Of a stretch of 64,000 bases of DNA, positions 42,623 to 50,551 are shown in pieces; the first letter of the stretch is position 1; every line of letters begins with the position of its first letter. The notes beneath the pieces were generated by a model, which saw nothing but the letters and a program-made list of their open reading frames with translations, searched no databases and had not been told where the DNA came from. The position numbers and the translations under genes were made by a program. Source of the stretch: Imperialibacter roseus (GTDB lineage Bacteria > Bacteroidota > Bacteroidia > Cytophagales > Cyclobacteriaceae); NCBI RefSeq assembly GCF_032999765.1, contig NZ_CP136051.1, positions 4,688,417 to 4,752,416 on the forward strand, read 5' to 3'.

Positions 42623-43633
42623 TCACTTCGACGATTTATATTTAGATTGATACCACTCGTACACTATTTCAAGTCCTTCCCGGAAGCGGACAGTGGGCTG
42701 GTAGCCCAGCAGCTTCGTGATTTTGTCGATGCTGGCCTTTGAGTGCTTTACGTCGCCGGGGCGCTCGGGGCCGTATACCGGTTTTATGTCTTTACCTGTC
42801 ATTTGCTGCAGCATCCCAATCATTTCGTTCAGGGTGATCTGGTCGCCGCAAGCGGTGTTCATTACCTCATGCTGTTTTAGCTCAGGCAGTAGCATCGCCC
42901 GGATATTGGCCTGTACGGCGTTTTCTACAAAAGTAAAATCCCGGCTGGTGTGCCCATCCCCATTGATGGTTGGCTGCTTGCCTTCCATGAATGCCTGGCA
43001 GAAGATGGGGATGACGGCAGCATATGGGTTGTTGGGGTTTTGGTTGGGGCCAAAGACATTGAAGTATCGCAGGCCTATCGTATGGAAGCCATAGGTTTTG
43101 CTGAACACGTCCCCATACATTTCGTTCACTGCCTTGGTCACGGCATAGGGAGAAAGGGGCTTGCCTTCGTTGCCTTCTACTTTTGGCAGGTCCGGGCTGT
43201 CGCCATAAGTAGAAGAAGAGGCGGCATACACCATTCTTTTCACGCCCTTGTTCTCTTTCACGGCCACCAGCATGTTCAGATGGCCAGCGATGTTTACTTC
43301 ATTGGAAGTAACAGGGTCTTTGATAGAGCGGGGCACGGAACCCAGAGCTGCCTGGTGGGTGACGTAATCCATGCCTTCCACGGCTTTTTGGCAGGTAGTA
43401 AGGTCACGGATGTCGCCTTCTATGAATTCGAAGTTGGGCAAGCCGACAAACCCTTCGATGTTCTCGTAGTAGCCGTTGCTCAGGTTGTCGAGCACCCGCA
43501 CATGGCCTGCTCCGTAGCGAAGGAGGTATTCGGCGATGTTGGAGCCTATGAAGCCGGCACCTCCGGTGATAAGGAATTTTTTACCGGAAAGAGGCTCTTT
43601 ATGAAATGGCGTGTTGTATAATTTGGTGTTCAA
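42623..43633 (-). CDS. UDP-GlcNAc C4-epimerase (WbpP/TviC-type)
   Basis: A 336-residue extended SDR from a TTG at 43633. FLITGGAGFIGSNIAEYLL is the NAD site; ALGSVPRSIKDPVTSNEVN is diagnostic of WbpP/TviC/WbgU epimerases, which interconvert UDP-GlcNAc and UDP-GalNAc; SSSTYGD and YAVTK complete the active site. The frame continues to 43663 but those residues (SEPSF) are translated TCGGA repeat, so I place the start at TTG where family members begin. With the dehydrogenase at 44589 it would form the UDP-GalNAcA route. Confidence 0.88.
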   Translation of the reverse strand: MNTKLYNTPFHKEPLSGKKFLITGGAGFIGSNIAEYLLRYGAGHVRVLDNLSNGYYENIEGFVGLPNFEFIEGDIRDLTTCQKAVEGMDYVTHQAALGSVPRSIKDPVTSNEVNIAGHLNMLVAVKENKGVKRMVYAASSSTYGDSPDLPKVEGNEGKPLSPYAVTKAVNEMYGDVFSKTYGFHTIGLRYFNVFGPNQNPNNPYAAVIPIFCQAFMEGKQPTINGDGHTSRDFTFVENAVQANIRAMLLPELKQHEVMNTACGDQITLNEMIGMLQQMTGKDIKPVYGPERPGDVKHSKASIDKITKLLGYQPTVRFREGLEIVYEWYQSKYKSSK

Positions 43634-43645
43634 GAGATATAGATT

Positions 43646-43735
43646 AAAGGACGGTTCGGACAATTCAGATGTTCGGACGGTTCAGACGGTTCGGATGGTT
43701 TAACCTTCGCTGAAGCTTCGCCAGTTGAAAAAAGC
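43646..43735. repeat. TCGGA repeat block plus 'cgctgaagcttcg' element
   Basis: 'ggacggttcggacaattcag' and 'gttcggacggttcagacgg' repeats run into 'aaccttcgctgaagcttcgc', an element also at 10942 and 46780. The block begins within 15 bases of the WbpP-like start codon. Confidence 0.78.
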
Positions 43736-43774
43736 TTTTGTCGACGGATCGAAGTATCTGAAATCCGGAGTCCG

Positions 43775-44206
43775 TCATGCCATTTTATTGCCGTTTAGTA
43801 ATTCATGAAATTCCGGTAGTCTGACAACATTGACTCTTGGAAAAGGAATTTGCTTTAGCACATTTAGATGTTTGTCATGACTGACTATGTGATCTGCCTG
43901 ACCAGCCACAGCACAATCTACAAATTTATTGTCATCAGGATCGTCGTTAATAAGGTTCCATCTATAGAAGGGTGTAACCAATTCAACATTGGGAAATTCT
44001 AGTAGAAACTCCAGCCGCTCTTCCGATAAACTACTACCATACTTGTCGATGCATTTTTCAACATACTCAGTTAGTATTTCGGTGCTGAGCAGAAGAATAA
44101 ACTTTTGATCCATAAATGCTTGAAATACCCACCAATATTTGTGCTTTGGTAAAATTGCTACTAAAAAGACATTTGTATCCAACACAATCCGAGGCCTACT
44201 GTCCAT
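43775..44206 (-). CDS. PIN-domain toxin (putative VapC-like)
   Basis: A 143-residue PIN-domain protein. PRIVLDTNVFLVAIL at 5-19 supplies the first Asp; STEILTEYVE the Glu; DDPDDNKFVDCAVAGQAD the later acidic cluster. This is the 'putative toxin-antitoxin system toxin, PIN family' type, an Mg-dependent RNase. ATG 44206 lies inside the upstream antitoxin gene. Confidence 0.87.
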   Translation of the reverse strand: MDSRPRIVLDTNVFLVAILPKHKYWWVFQAFMDQKFILLLSTEILTEYVEKCIDKYGSSLSEERLEFLLEFPNVELVTPFYRWNLINDDPDDNKFVDCAVAGQADHIVSHDKHLNVLKQIPFPRVNVVRLPEFHELLNGNKMA

Positions 44207-44408
44207 CTTCCTCAAGCCAATTGTCGAGATCTTTGCCGGTTATCCCATTTTCTTTGGCAGCTAACTCTACTTTCTGTGTGAACCTATCGGCAAAAAATTT
44301 GCCTAAGAAAAGTTTCAACTCTTCCATCTCCTTTGGAGAAGGATTGAATGAATAGACTTTCAAAAGTTCTAGCTGAAGGGTAGTCAATTTATCGTCTGAT
44401 AGATTCAT
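44196..44408 (-). CDS. Antitoxin partner of the PIN toxin
   Basis: A 70-residue helical acidic protein, LQLELLKVYSFNPSPKEMEE then FFADRFTQKVELAAKENG. Its stop overlaps the toxin start, the standard operon form. I recognise it by context and by resemblance to the small partners of PIN-family toxins in Bacteroidota. Confidence 0.75.
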   Translation of the reverse strand: MNLSDDKLTTLQLELLKVYSFNPSPKEMEELKLFLGKFFADRFTQKVELAAKENGITGKDLDNWLEEDGQ

Positions 44409-44588
44409 AGGGTAATGAAAATAGCTATATTATCTGGTAACGTCAAGCACACTTGCCGGGTTTTGACAATGCCTGACGATGACGTTTTCTGGCGTGAAGT
44501 AAAGAGGGCGCTCTTGTGTTGGCGGATAGAGCGACCTCTTTACTCAGATACCGATGACGTCCTCATGGTGATTCATGCATTCCTTTTA

Positions 44589-45884
44589 TCAGAGTCGGCC
44601 ATCGATGACTTCCTTCGGTAAAATTCCTTTCACATCGTACACCACCCCATTGTCGGAGACCAGGGAACGGATGTCGAGCTGTGCGAATTCCTTGTGGGCT
44701 ACGGCCAGTATGACTGCATCAAATTTTCCTTCCGGAAGCTTATTCAGTATATCTATGCCATACTCTGCTTTTACTTCAGCCCTGTTGGCTTGCGGGTCGA
44801 AGATGATAGGCTCGGTGTGAAAAGACTTCAACTCGTCGATAATATCGATGACCCGGGTGTTTCGTACGTCGGGGCAGTTTTCCTTAAAGGTAAAGCCCAG
44901 CACGAGGCAGCGGGCGTTGAGCACCGACCTTCCTTTGCGCACCATGAGTTTCACTACTTCTTCAGCCACGTAGCCCCCCATGCTGTCGTTCAACCTGCGG
45001 CCAGCGAGGATAATTTCTGGATGGTAGCCTACTTCCTGTGCTTTTTGTGCCAGGTAGTAAGGGTCTACGCCTATACAATGGCCGCCCACCAGCCCTGGCT
45101 TGAAGGGTAGGAAATTCCATTTGGTGCCTGCTGCCTGCAATACTTCGTGTGTGTCGATGCCCAGTTTGTTAAAAATCTTGGACAGCTCATTCACAAAAGC
45201 GATGTTGATGTCTCGCTGAGAGTTTTCTATCACCTTGGCGGCCTCGGCCACTTTCATAGAGGACGCCTTGTACGTGCCGGCGGTAATCACCTTGCCGTAC
45301 AATCCATCGATGAACTCTGCTGCCTCCGGCGTGCTTCCTGAGGTTACCTTGAGGATTTTTGCAACGGTGTGTTCCTTGTCTCCCGGATTGATCCGCTCAG
45401 GGCTGTAGCCTGCGAAGAAGTCTTTATTGAATGTTAGTCCAGATGCCTTTTCCAGCACAGGCACACACTCGTCTTCGGTGACGCCAGGATAAACAGTGGA
45501 CTCGTATACTACCACCGCACCTGGTTTCATCACGCTCCCAACCGTTTCGCTGGCTCTGATGAGGGGCGTGAGCACTGGCCTGTTGTGCTTATCGGTGGGG
45601 GTAGGTACCGTGATGATGAATACATTGCAGCTGGCCAGGTCTTCTCTGGAAGCGCTTACTAAAAGGCCTTTGCCTGCAGAAAGCTCTTTCGACACAACCT
45701 TTTGAAGATCAGCGTCGCTTACCTCCAGCGTATGGTCGTGCCCCTGGTTGAGTTCTTTTACCCGAGCCTGGTTGATGTCAAAACCAACAGTAGGGAATTG
45801 TTTGGCAAATTCAACGGCTAGCGGAAGGCCTACATAGCCCAGGCCAATGAGACCTATTTTAGGGTTGGAGGGGAAGTTGGTCAT
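44589..45884 (-). CDS. UDP-N-acetylhexosamine 6-dehydrogenase (TviB/WbpO-like)
   Basis: A 431-residue three-domain nucleotide-sugar dehydrogenase that oxidises C6 of UDP-GlcNAc or UDP-GalNAc to the uronic acid. IGLIGLGYVGLPLAVEFA at 10-27 is the NAD site; ITVPTPTDKHNRPVLTPL, FFAGYSPERINPGD and GLVGGHCIGVDPYYLAQKA with the catalytic Cys follow. The TviB-type spelling (SPERINPGD, GGHCIGVDPYYL) fits amino-sugar substrates. A 40-bp repeat array lies between its start and the regulator gene upstream. Confidence 0.9.
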   Translation of the reverse strand: MTNFPSNPKIGLIGLGYVGLPLAVEFAKQFPTVGFDINQARVKELNQGHDHTLEVSDADLQKVVSKELSAGKGLLVSASREDLASCNVFIITVPTPTDKHNRPVLTPLIRASETVGSVMKPGAVVVYESTVYPGVTEDECVPVLEKASGLTFNKDFFAGYSPERINPGDKEHTVAKILKVTSGSTPEAAEFIDGLYGKVITAGTYKASSMKVAEAAKVIENSQRDINIAFVNELSKIFNKLGIDTHEVLQAAGTKWNFLPFKPGLVGGHCIGVDPYYLAQKAQEVGYHPEIILAGRRLNDSMGGYVAEEVVKLMVRKGRSVLNARCLVLGFTFKENCPDVRNTRVIDIIDELKSFHTEPIIFDPQANRAEVKAEYGIDILNKLPEGKFDAVILAVAHKEFAQLDIRSLVSDNGVVYDVKGILPKEVIDGRL

Positions 45885-45940
45885 GAGATTAACGATAGCG
45901 GATATGAGAAAACTTATTTAAGGTAATGGTTCTGTTTTTC

Positions 45941-46100
45941 AAAGGTATGTGAAGGCGCATCACCTAAACACTATTGTTTTTAGGGTGTGTGAAGACACAT
46001 CGCCCAAACTGTTGTATGTCAAAAGTGTGTGAAGACACGCTGCTCTAACGGTATTATGTCTAAGGTGTGTGAAGACACAACACCTTAACGGCTTTCTTTT
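45941..46100. repeat. Four 40-bp direct repeats with GAAG-loop hairpins
   Basis: Units begin at 45941, 45981, 46021 and 46061, exactly 40 bp apart. The ~24-bp conserved part is AAGGTGTGTGAAGACACAAC with CACCTTAAC or variants; the remaining ~16 bp vary more. GTGT-GAAG-ACAC forms a hairpin and, in the fourth unit, AAGGTGT/ACACCTT extends it. Same core as at 1182-1274, there with 31-bp period. Confidence 0.85.
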
Positions 46101-46171
46101 TGTAACACCTATTTTGATCGACAGGCGACTCGTGTAACCAGTGTCTGACAGTTCATTGGCCGTGCCGACAC

Positions 46172-46223
46172 GTAACCCCTCCTTTCAGTGTCCTCTGCGA
46201 GAGACACCAAAAGGAGGGGTTAC
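46172..46223. repeat. Long REP-like hairpin overlapping the regulator gene's stop codon
   Basis: GTAACCCCTCCTTTCAGTGT then CCTCTGCGAGAGACACC and AAAAGGAGGGGTTAC: arms 46172-46185 and 46210-46223 match perfectly, with inner pairs GTGTC/GACAC and CTCT/AGAG. The stop codon of the regulator (46220-46222) lies within one arm. It is the longest stem of the REP-like family in the window and might stop or slow transcription between the regulator and the sugar genes. Confidence 0.8.
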
Positions 46224-46759
46224 TCATCGGCGGACCAGAGGAGTAGCAACGGCTTGCGGTTCAGTTCTGATTTTACGTTATCCATTTCCAGCAGACTGAA
46301 CATGCTATAGTTGATCTTTCTGTGAATAAGCTGTTCTGCTTTGGCCACCAAAAGGGATAAGTACTGCGTGTCGATAGCATCACCAACAATCACCATGTCG
46401 ATATTGGACGTATTTTTTCCTTCTGCCAGCTCGTTGATCAGGTATACACTGTGCAGGTTGCCCAGCTTGTCTACTACCTTCTCTACGAGTACATCGAGCC
46501 CCAGGTAGTTGCGCACGAGCTTATTGAGCTCGCCGAATAGTGGGTGTTGTTCGTTCGCACAGTATACTTTCTTATTGCCTTCCAGCTCGGCTCTCAATAA
46601 GTTAGCCCCCTCAAGCCTGTTGAGCTCCAGGCGGATGGAGTTGGTGCTCTCGCCAAACTCTGTCTCCAGCGACCGCAAATACGACCTGCTACCCGGGCTC
46701 AGGAAAAACCTGACCAGTAGTTTGATGCGTGTTTTAGATGTGATGAGTGTGTCGAGCAA
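46220..46759 (-). CDS. Winged-helix regulator with nucleotidyltransferase-like domain
   Basis: A 179-residue protein from a TTG at 46759 (LDTLITSKTRIKLL). Residues 1-75 form a winged helix: FLSPGSRSYLRSLETEFGES and NSIRLELNRLEGANLL. The C-terminal part (VYLINELAEGKNTSNIDMVI) resembles a degenerate MNT-type nucleotidyltransferase domain. In Bacteroidota this protein commonly sits beside polysaccharide loci; a role in their transcription is inferred. The frame extends upstream to 46921 but those residues are repeat translation. No ATG is available near the family's start. Confidence 0.75.
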   Translation of the reverse strand: MLDTLITSKTRIKLLVRFFLSPGSRSYLRSLETEFGESTNSIRLELNRLEGANLLRAELEGNKKVYCANEQHPLFGELNKLVRNYLGLDVLVEKVVDKLGNLHSVYLINELAEGKNTSNIDMVIVGDAIDTQYLSLLVAKAEQLIHRKINYSMFSLLEMDNVKSELNRKPLLLLWSADE

Positions 46760-46774
46760 GGGAAGTATTTGGAT

Positions 46775-46935
46775 GTTCAACCTACGCTGAAGCTTCGTTC
46801 GACAGGTCAGATGGTTCGGACTTTCGGATGTTCGGATCCGTCTGAATATCGGACTGTCCGAGTGTCTGACTGTCTGACCCGTATGAGTGTCGGATAGTTT
46901 GAGTGTCCGCATGTCGGACAATCTGACTGTCCAGC
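46775..46935. repeat. TCGGA repeat block with 'acctacgctgaagcttcg' element
   Basis: 'ttcggactttcggatgttcg' and 'gtctgactgtctgacccg' words at ~10-bp spacing. The element at 46779 matches those at 10942 and 43701. The block reaches within 20 bases of the regulator's TTG start. Confidence 0.78.
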
Positions 46936-47030
46936 CTCCGGCACAGCTTCGCCTCCTCAGTCACATGGCGGCGACTTCAAAAAATTAAATTATACAGGCC
47001 CGGCGGTTTATTGGCGGGCGTAAAAATGTT

Positions 47031-47537
47031 CTACCGCAGCTTTTGTAAATGCACGGCAGGTATTTCGGCCCGGATCACCTGGCCCAAAGACTCAATGTGC
47101 AATATGATTTTGTTACCCTGCCTGGCGATGCATTCGCCTTCCATACCCTTAAAAGCGCCCCAATCTACTTTCACTTTTGCTCCGTCTTCAAAAGTGAAAT
47201 TCAGTTCTGATACCTCGTGATTGCTCACCTCCTGCGTAAAAATCCCGATCGCTTCAATTTCGTTCTGTTTGACAATAGCGGGCTTGCCCAACCAATACAC
47301 AAAATTAATGACACCGGGCGTCTGCAGGATGGGCACCCTTTCCTCTTCAGTGGCCTGGATAAAAACATAGGATCTGAACAGGGGTTCTTGTACTTTCTTT
47401 TTTCGGTCGCTCCACTGCTTCATCGTGGTAACGGTGGGGCAATAGCTCCGAAAACCATGCTGCTTGAGGGCTTCCGCCACTTTCTTCTCGGCCCTCGAAC
47501 GGGTATACAGTACGTACCAATGACTGGGTGCTGGCAT
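47031..47537 (-). CDS. UpxY/NusG-like transcription antiterminator
   Basis: A 168-residue specialised NusG paralogue. SHWYVLYTRSRAEKKVAEAL at 5-24 opens the NGN domain; SYCPTVTTMKQWSDRKKKVQ and PLFRSYVFIQATEEER follow; a KOW domain spans about 115-168 with VKVDWGAFKGMEGECIARQG. Such proteins load on RNA polymerase at capsule operons and prevent premature termination. It lies third in transcription order, after wza and wzc, with hairpin-rich repeats on both sides that could act as terminators it overrides (inference). Confidence 0.88.
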   Translation of the reverse strand: MPAPSHWYVLYTRSRAEKKVAEALKQHGFRSYCPTVTTMKQWSDRKKKVQEPLFRSYVFIQATEEERVPILQTPGVINFVYWLGKPAIVKQNEIEAIGIFTQEVSNHEVSELNFTFEDGAKVKVDWGAFKGMEGECIARQGNKIILHIESLGQVIRAEIPAVHLQKLR

Positions 47538-47671
47538 AATGAGTAGAAATACTACTCAAAGGTAGGAAGCCGGATGGATATGTCATATTTTTTTTAGCAC
47601 AATTCGAAGGGGGGAGGAGGAATTTCTGATTGGAAATTATTGCTGATCAAGGAGAGGCTGGAATTGGGAGA

Positions 47672-48183
47672 TAGACGGATATTCAGATGATCGGACAGTC
47701 GGATGATCAGACAGTCGGATATTCGGACAACAGACACGGTACCTTAACGGTCATTTTCGTAGCCACGAAGGCACAAAGACGCAAAGGTTGTGACGCTGCG
47801 TAGATGAGAAATCCTTTGGCGCACTTTAGGAGACGGGAGACAGTCCGACATTCGGACGTTCGGATGGTCGGAATCCTTTGGCTCCCTTTAGGGGCGCCTG
47901 GCTTGTGGTGCTGGGTGGGGGAAAACAAAGGATTGAAAGCGTTTAGGAGATGGTTGAAGAGAAGGAAAGTAAGCCGAGCCGGAACTGACAGCGCTTGCAG
48001 GAGTGGCTCGGGGCGTATCGACACCTGCGAGCAAGCGAGCAAAACTCCTTTCAGTGTCCTCTGCGAGAGACACCAAAAGGATTGGGAGTCCTCTGCGAGA
48101 GACCGCAAAAGGAGCTTTGTTGTCTGAACGTCTGACTCTCGGACTGTCCGAATATCCGACTTTCGGGTGTCTGTCTCTCTGAC
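47672..48183. repeat. Mixed repeat region between wzc and the antiterminator gene
   Basis: Contains TCGGA blocks at 47672-47735, 47838-47872 and 48119-48180; 'ccacgaaggcacaaagacgc' at 47762 (also near 51961 and 52312); two 'aatcctttggc' elements (47811, 47873); and tandem REP-like hairpins at 48045-48080 (CTCCTTTCAGTGTCCTCTGC then GAGAGACACCAAAAGG) and 48084-48114. No gene is seen in 47538-48187; plus- and minus-strand frames are repeat translations. Confidence 0.8.
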
Positions 48184-48187
48184 GACT

Positions 48188-50545
48188 TTATTCCTGGTAA
48201 TATCCGCTGCCAGTGGCCTTTTTTCCACCATAGTAAGTTCCGTAGCCATACCCGTAGCCATAACCATAGTGGCCATTGGGTTTTTTGAAGTCGACACCAT
48301 TCAACACGATGCCGATATTCTTCATCAATCCCTTGACATGGATGTCGTTTATGTAGTCGATGGCATGGCGGGGGGTGACGCTCTGCCGAATAATGAAAAG
48401 AGCGATGTCAGAATGTCGGCTGATCTCGATGGGATCAGATACAAGTCCTACTGGCGGCGTATCTACCACCACGTAGTCATATTCTTCTTTGAACCATTTC
48501 ATTGCATCGTCGAACTCATGCCCCATCAGCAACTCGTTGGGGTTGGGGGGAACGGGGCCGGCTGTGATCATTTCGAGGCCCTTTACCTGGGTCGGTTGTA
48601 TGACGTCCTTGTAGGTTTTGTCTCCAATAAGCAGCTGACTCATGCCTACGTCGTTGGAGATGCCAAAGGTGTCGAAGATCTTCGGTTTGCGAAGGTCGAG
48701 TCCCAGCAAGAGCACCTTGTGGCCCATCTTGGCCAGCATGATAGCTGTATTCATGGTCAGGAAGGACTTTCCCTCGCCCGAAAGGAAGGAAGTTACCATG
48801 ATCACTTTGTAGTCTTTCTTCTCCAGGAACTTCAGTGCCGCCCTCATCTTTCTAAAGCTTTCCGCTACCTGCGAGCGAGGATATTTCTCCATCACCAGCT
48901 CAGTATCATAGCGGCTCAGCGCAATGGAAGCCAGTACTGGCAGTTTGGTACCCTTAGAAATTTCGTGGATCGACTGGATGGTAACTGAGAAGAAATCCTT
49001 GATGAGGAGAAAAATAATCGGGATGATCATTCCCATGCTAAAGCCAATTGCATAGTTGCGCATGGGAGTTGGGAAGGTTTGTCCTTTCAGCATTGGTGGG
49101 TCGACCACCTTCACATTTGGCACATTGGAAGCTTTGGCGATGCCCGCTTCTGCTTTTTTCTCCTGCAGGTAGATGAACAGGTTTTCACTGAGGGTAAACC
49201 TGCGCTGAATATTCACGAGCGTACGCTCTGTCAGCGGGAGTTGGTTCACCAACCTTTCGGCTTCTTTGATCCGCAAACCGAGGTCAGTAATCAAAATTTC
49301 GCTGCTCCCTTTCAGGTTCTCCACATTCTCGATGATACTTGAGATGATCTTCTGGATCTGCAAACGCAAGGACATCACCTGTGGGTTGACCTCCGTGGCA
49401 TTCATTTCCAGTTGAGCGAGCTGAGAGGTAAGGTTCGCCAGGTTTCCGGTCAATGATTCGAGCATGGGCGACTGAATGCCTGCAGTAGAGGGACTAATAA
49501 TTCCCTCGGGTGCCCTGTTCTTTTTCAGGTAGTCGACAATGTAGTTGTAGTACTCAATGCGAAATTTCTCTTCAGCTTTTTTGCCTTCCAGCTCTTCCAG
49601 TTTCTGCAGGGCTGCCAATCCTTCCTGGCTGATGTCTACCACTTTGTTGTCGGCCCTGAAGGTTTGCAGACGGCGTTCGATCAGCATCAAAGAATCCTGA
49701 ATGCTTGCCAGCTGCTGGTCTATGAATTGCACGGTGCGGGTGGCTGTTTCGTTTTTTTCTTCCAGCTCCCGCTGGATATAGATGTCGATCAGGTTGTTAA
49801 TAAAGCTGATCCCCTTTGCAGGGAGTTCCGTTTGCATGCCGATCGACAGGATGCTGGCCTCTTTATTCACATCCGATACCTTCACCCTGTTTTTATAGCT
49901 CTTCGCCAGGTCCCAGGCATTGAACAGCTTGAATTCATACAAACCTGCTCCGGCCAGTTCTGTGGCCTGCTCATCAATCTGAAACGTCACGCCTCTGGAT
50001 TCGATAATGGCTGGGAATTTATATGTTTCCTCTGCAAGTCCAAGACTTTCTGATGAGAGTACGAAAGACTGGCCTTCCTTCAATTCGAGGGTAAAAGTCA
50101 TTGTACGCTCGGGTCTGTTCTCACCCACGTAAGTGATGTGGAAAGGCATATTCTCCGTCTCAATCTCCCGCTCCTTGATCCTGCCAATGCCGTAGTATTC
50201 GATATCAAAATTCAGCGACTCTATCGTGCGCTTCATCAGGGTGTACGAGCTCAATATTTCTATCTCATTGGCCTTGGTGGAGCTTCCCTGAAAGAATTGC
50301 AACTCCTGCAACAATTCGGGGTTGATTGATTTTTTGTCTTCTTTGATAAGAATCGTCCCACCCACATCAAACCTTGGGGTGGCGTAGCGATGGTAGAGGT
50401 ATACCAATCCCACACACATTACAATGGAAAGAAGGATATATTGCCAAATCCCCAGTATTTTGAACACCCACTCTTTCACATCCAGGTTTTCCTCTTCCAT
50501 GTACTGCGGTGCGGAGCCATTGTTGTTCATTCCCTGTGCGTCCAT
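48188..50545 (-). CDS. wzc: Polysaccharide co-polymerase with BY-kinase domain (Wzc-like)
   Basis: A 785-residue inner-membrane protein controlling chain length and export. The N-terminal Wzz domain is bounded by membrane segments near 35-55 and about 500; a long coiled coil lies between (PLTERTLVNIQRRFTLSENL carries the PxxP/GNVR-type region). The C-terminal tyrosine kinase has Walker A SFLSGEGKSF near 587-596, LGLDLRKPK (Walker A') and VVVDTPPVGLVSD near 690. The tail has a tyrosine cluster (GYGYGYGYGTYY and GYYQE), the autophosphorylation site. Lies seven bases after wza. Confidence 0.93.
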   Translation of the reverse strand: MDAQGMNNNGSAPQYMEEENLDVKEWVFKILGIWQYILLSIVMCVGLVYLYHRYATPRFDVGGTILIKEDKKSINPELLQELQFFQGSSTKANEIEILSSYTLMKRTIESLNFDIEYYGIGRIKEREIETENMPFHITYVGENRPERTMTFTLELKEGQSFVLSSESLGLAEETYKFPAIIESRGVTFQIDEQATELAGAGLYEFKLFNAWDLAKSYKNRVKVSDVNKEASILSIGMQTELPAKGISFINNLIDIYIQRELEEKNETATRTVQFIDQQLASIQDSLMLIERRLQTFRADNKVVDISQEGLAALQKLEELEGKKAEEKFRIEYYNYIVDYLKKNRAPEGIISPSTAGIQSPMLESLTGNLANLTSQLAQLEMNATEVNPQVMSLRLQIQKIISSIIENVENLKGSSEILITDLGLRIKEAERLVNQLPLTERTLVNIQRRFTLSENLFIYLQEKKAEAGIAKASNVPNVKVVDPPMLKGQTFPTPMRNYAIGFSMGMIIPIIFLLIKDFFSVTIQSIHEISKGTKLPVLASIALSRYDTELVMEKYPRSQVAESFRKMRAALKFLEKKDYKVIMVTSFLSGEGKSFLTMNTAIMLAKMGHKVLLLGLDLRKPKIFDTFGISNDVGMSQLLIGDKTYKDVIQPTQVKGLEMITAGPVPPNPNELLMGHEFDDAMKWFKEEYDYVVVDTPPVGLVSDPIEISRHSDIALFIIRQSVTPRHAIDYINDIHVKGLMKNIGIVLNGVDFKKPNGHYGYGYGYGYGTYYGGKKATGSGYYQE

Positions 50546-50551
50546 GAATGA

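Noticed and set aside
42270-42626. 118-codon minus-strand ORF
   Set aside because: Composed of several repeat elements, with no domain and no start context; its C-terminal half matches the ~65-bp repeat.
44415-44621. 68-codon plus-strand ORF next to the PIN antitoxin gene
   Set aside because: Overlaps the 3' end of the dehydrogenase gene antisense, and shows no recognisable motif or promoter.
45941-46100. CRISPR-like array (four regular units)
   Set aside because: The 'spacers' are only about 16 bp and partly conserved, the repeats diverge, no cas gene or leader is present, and the core occurs singly elsewhere.
47707-48300. 197-codon minus-strand ORF overlapping the end of wzc
   Set aside because: It reads through TCGGA and REP-like repeats (FWCLSQRTLKG) and has no domain.
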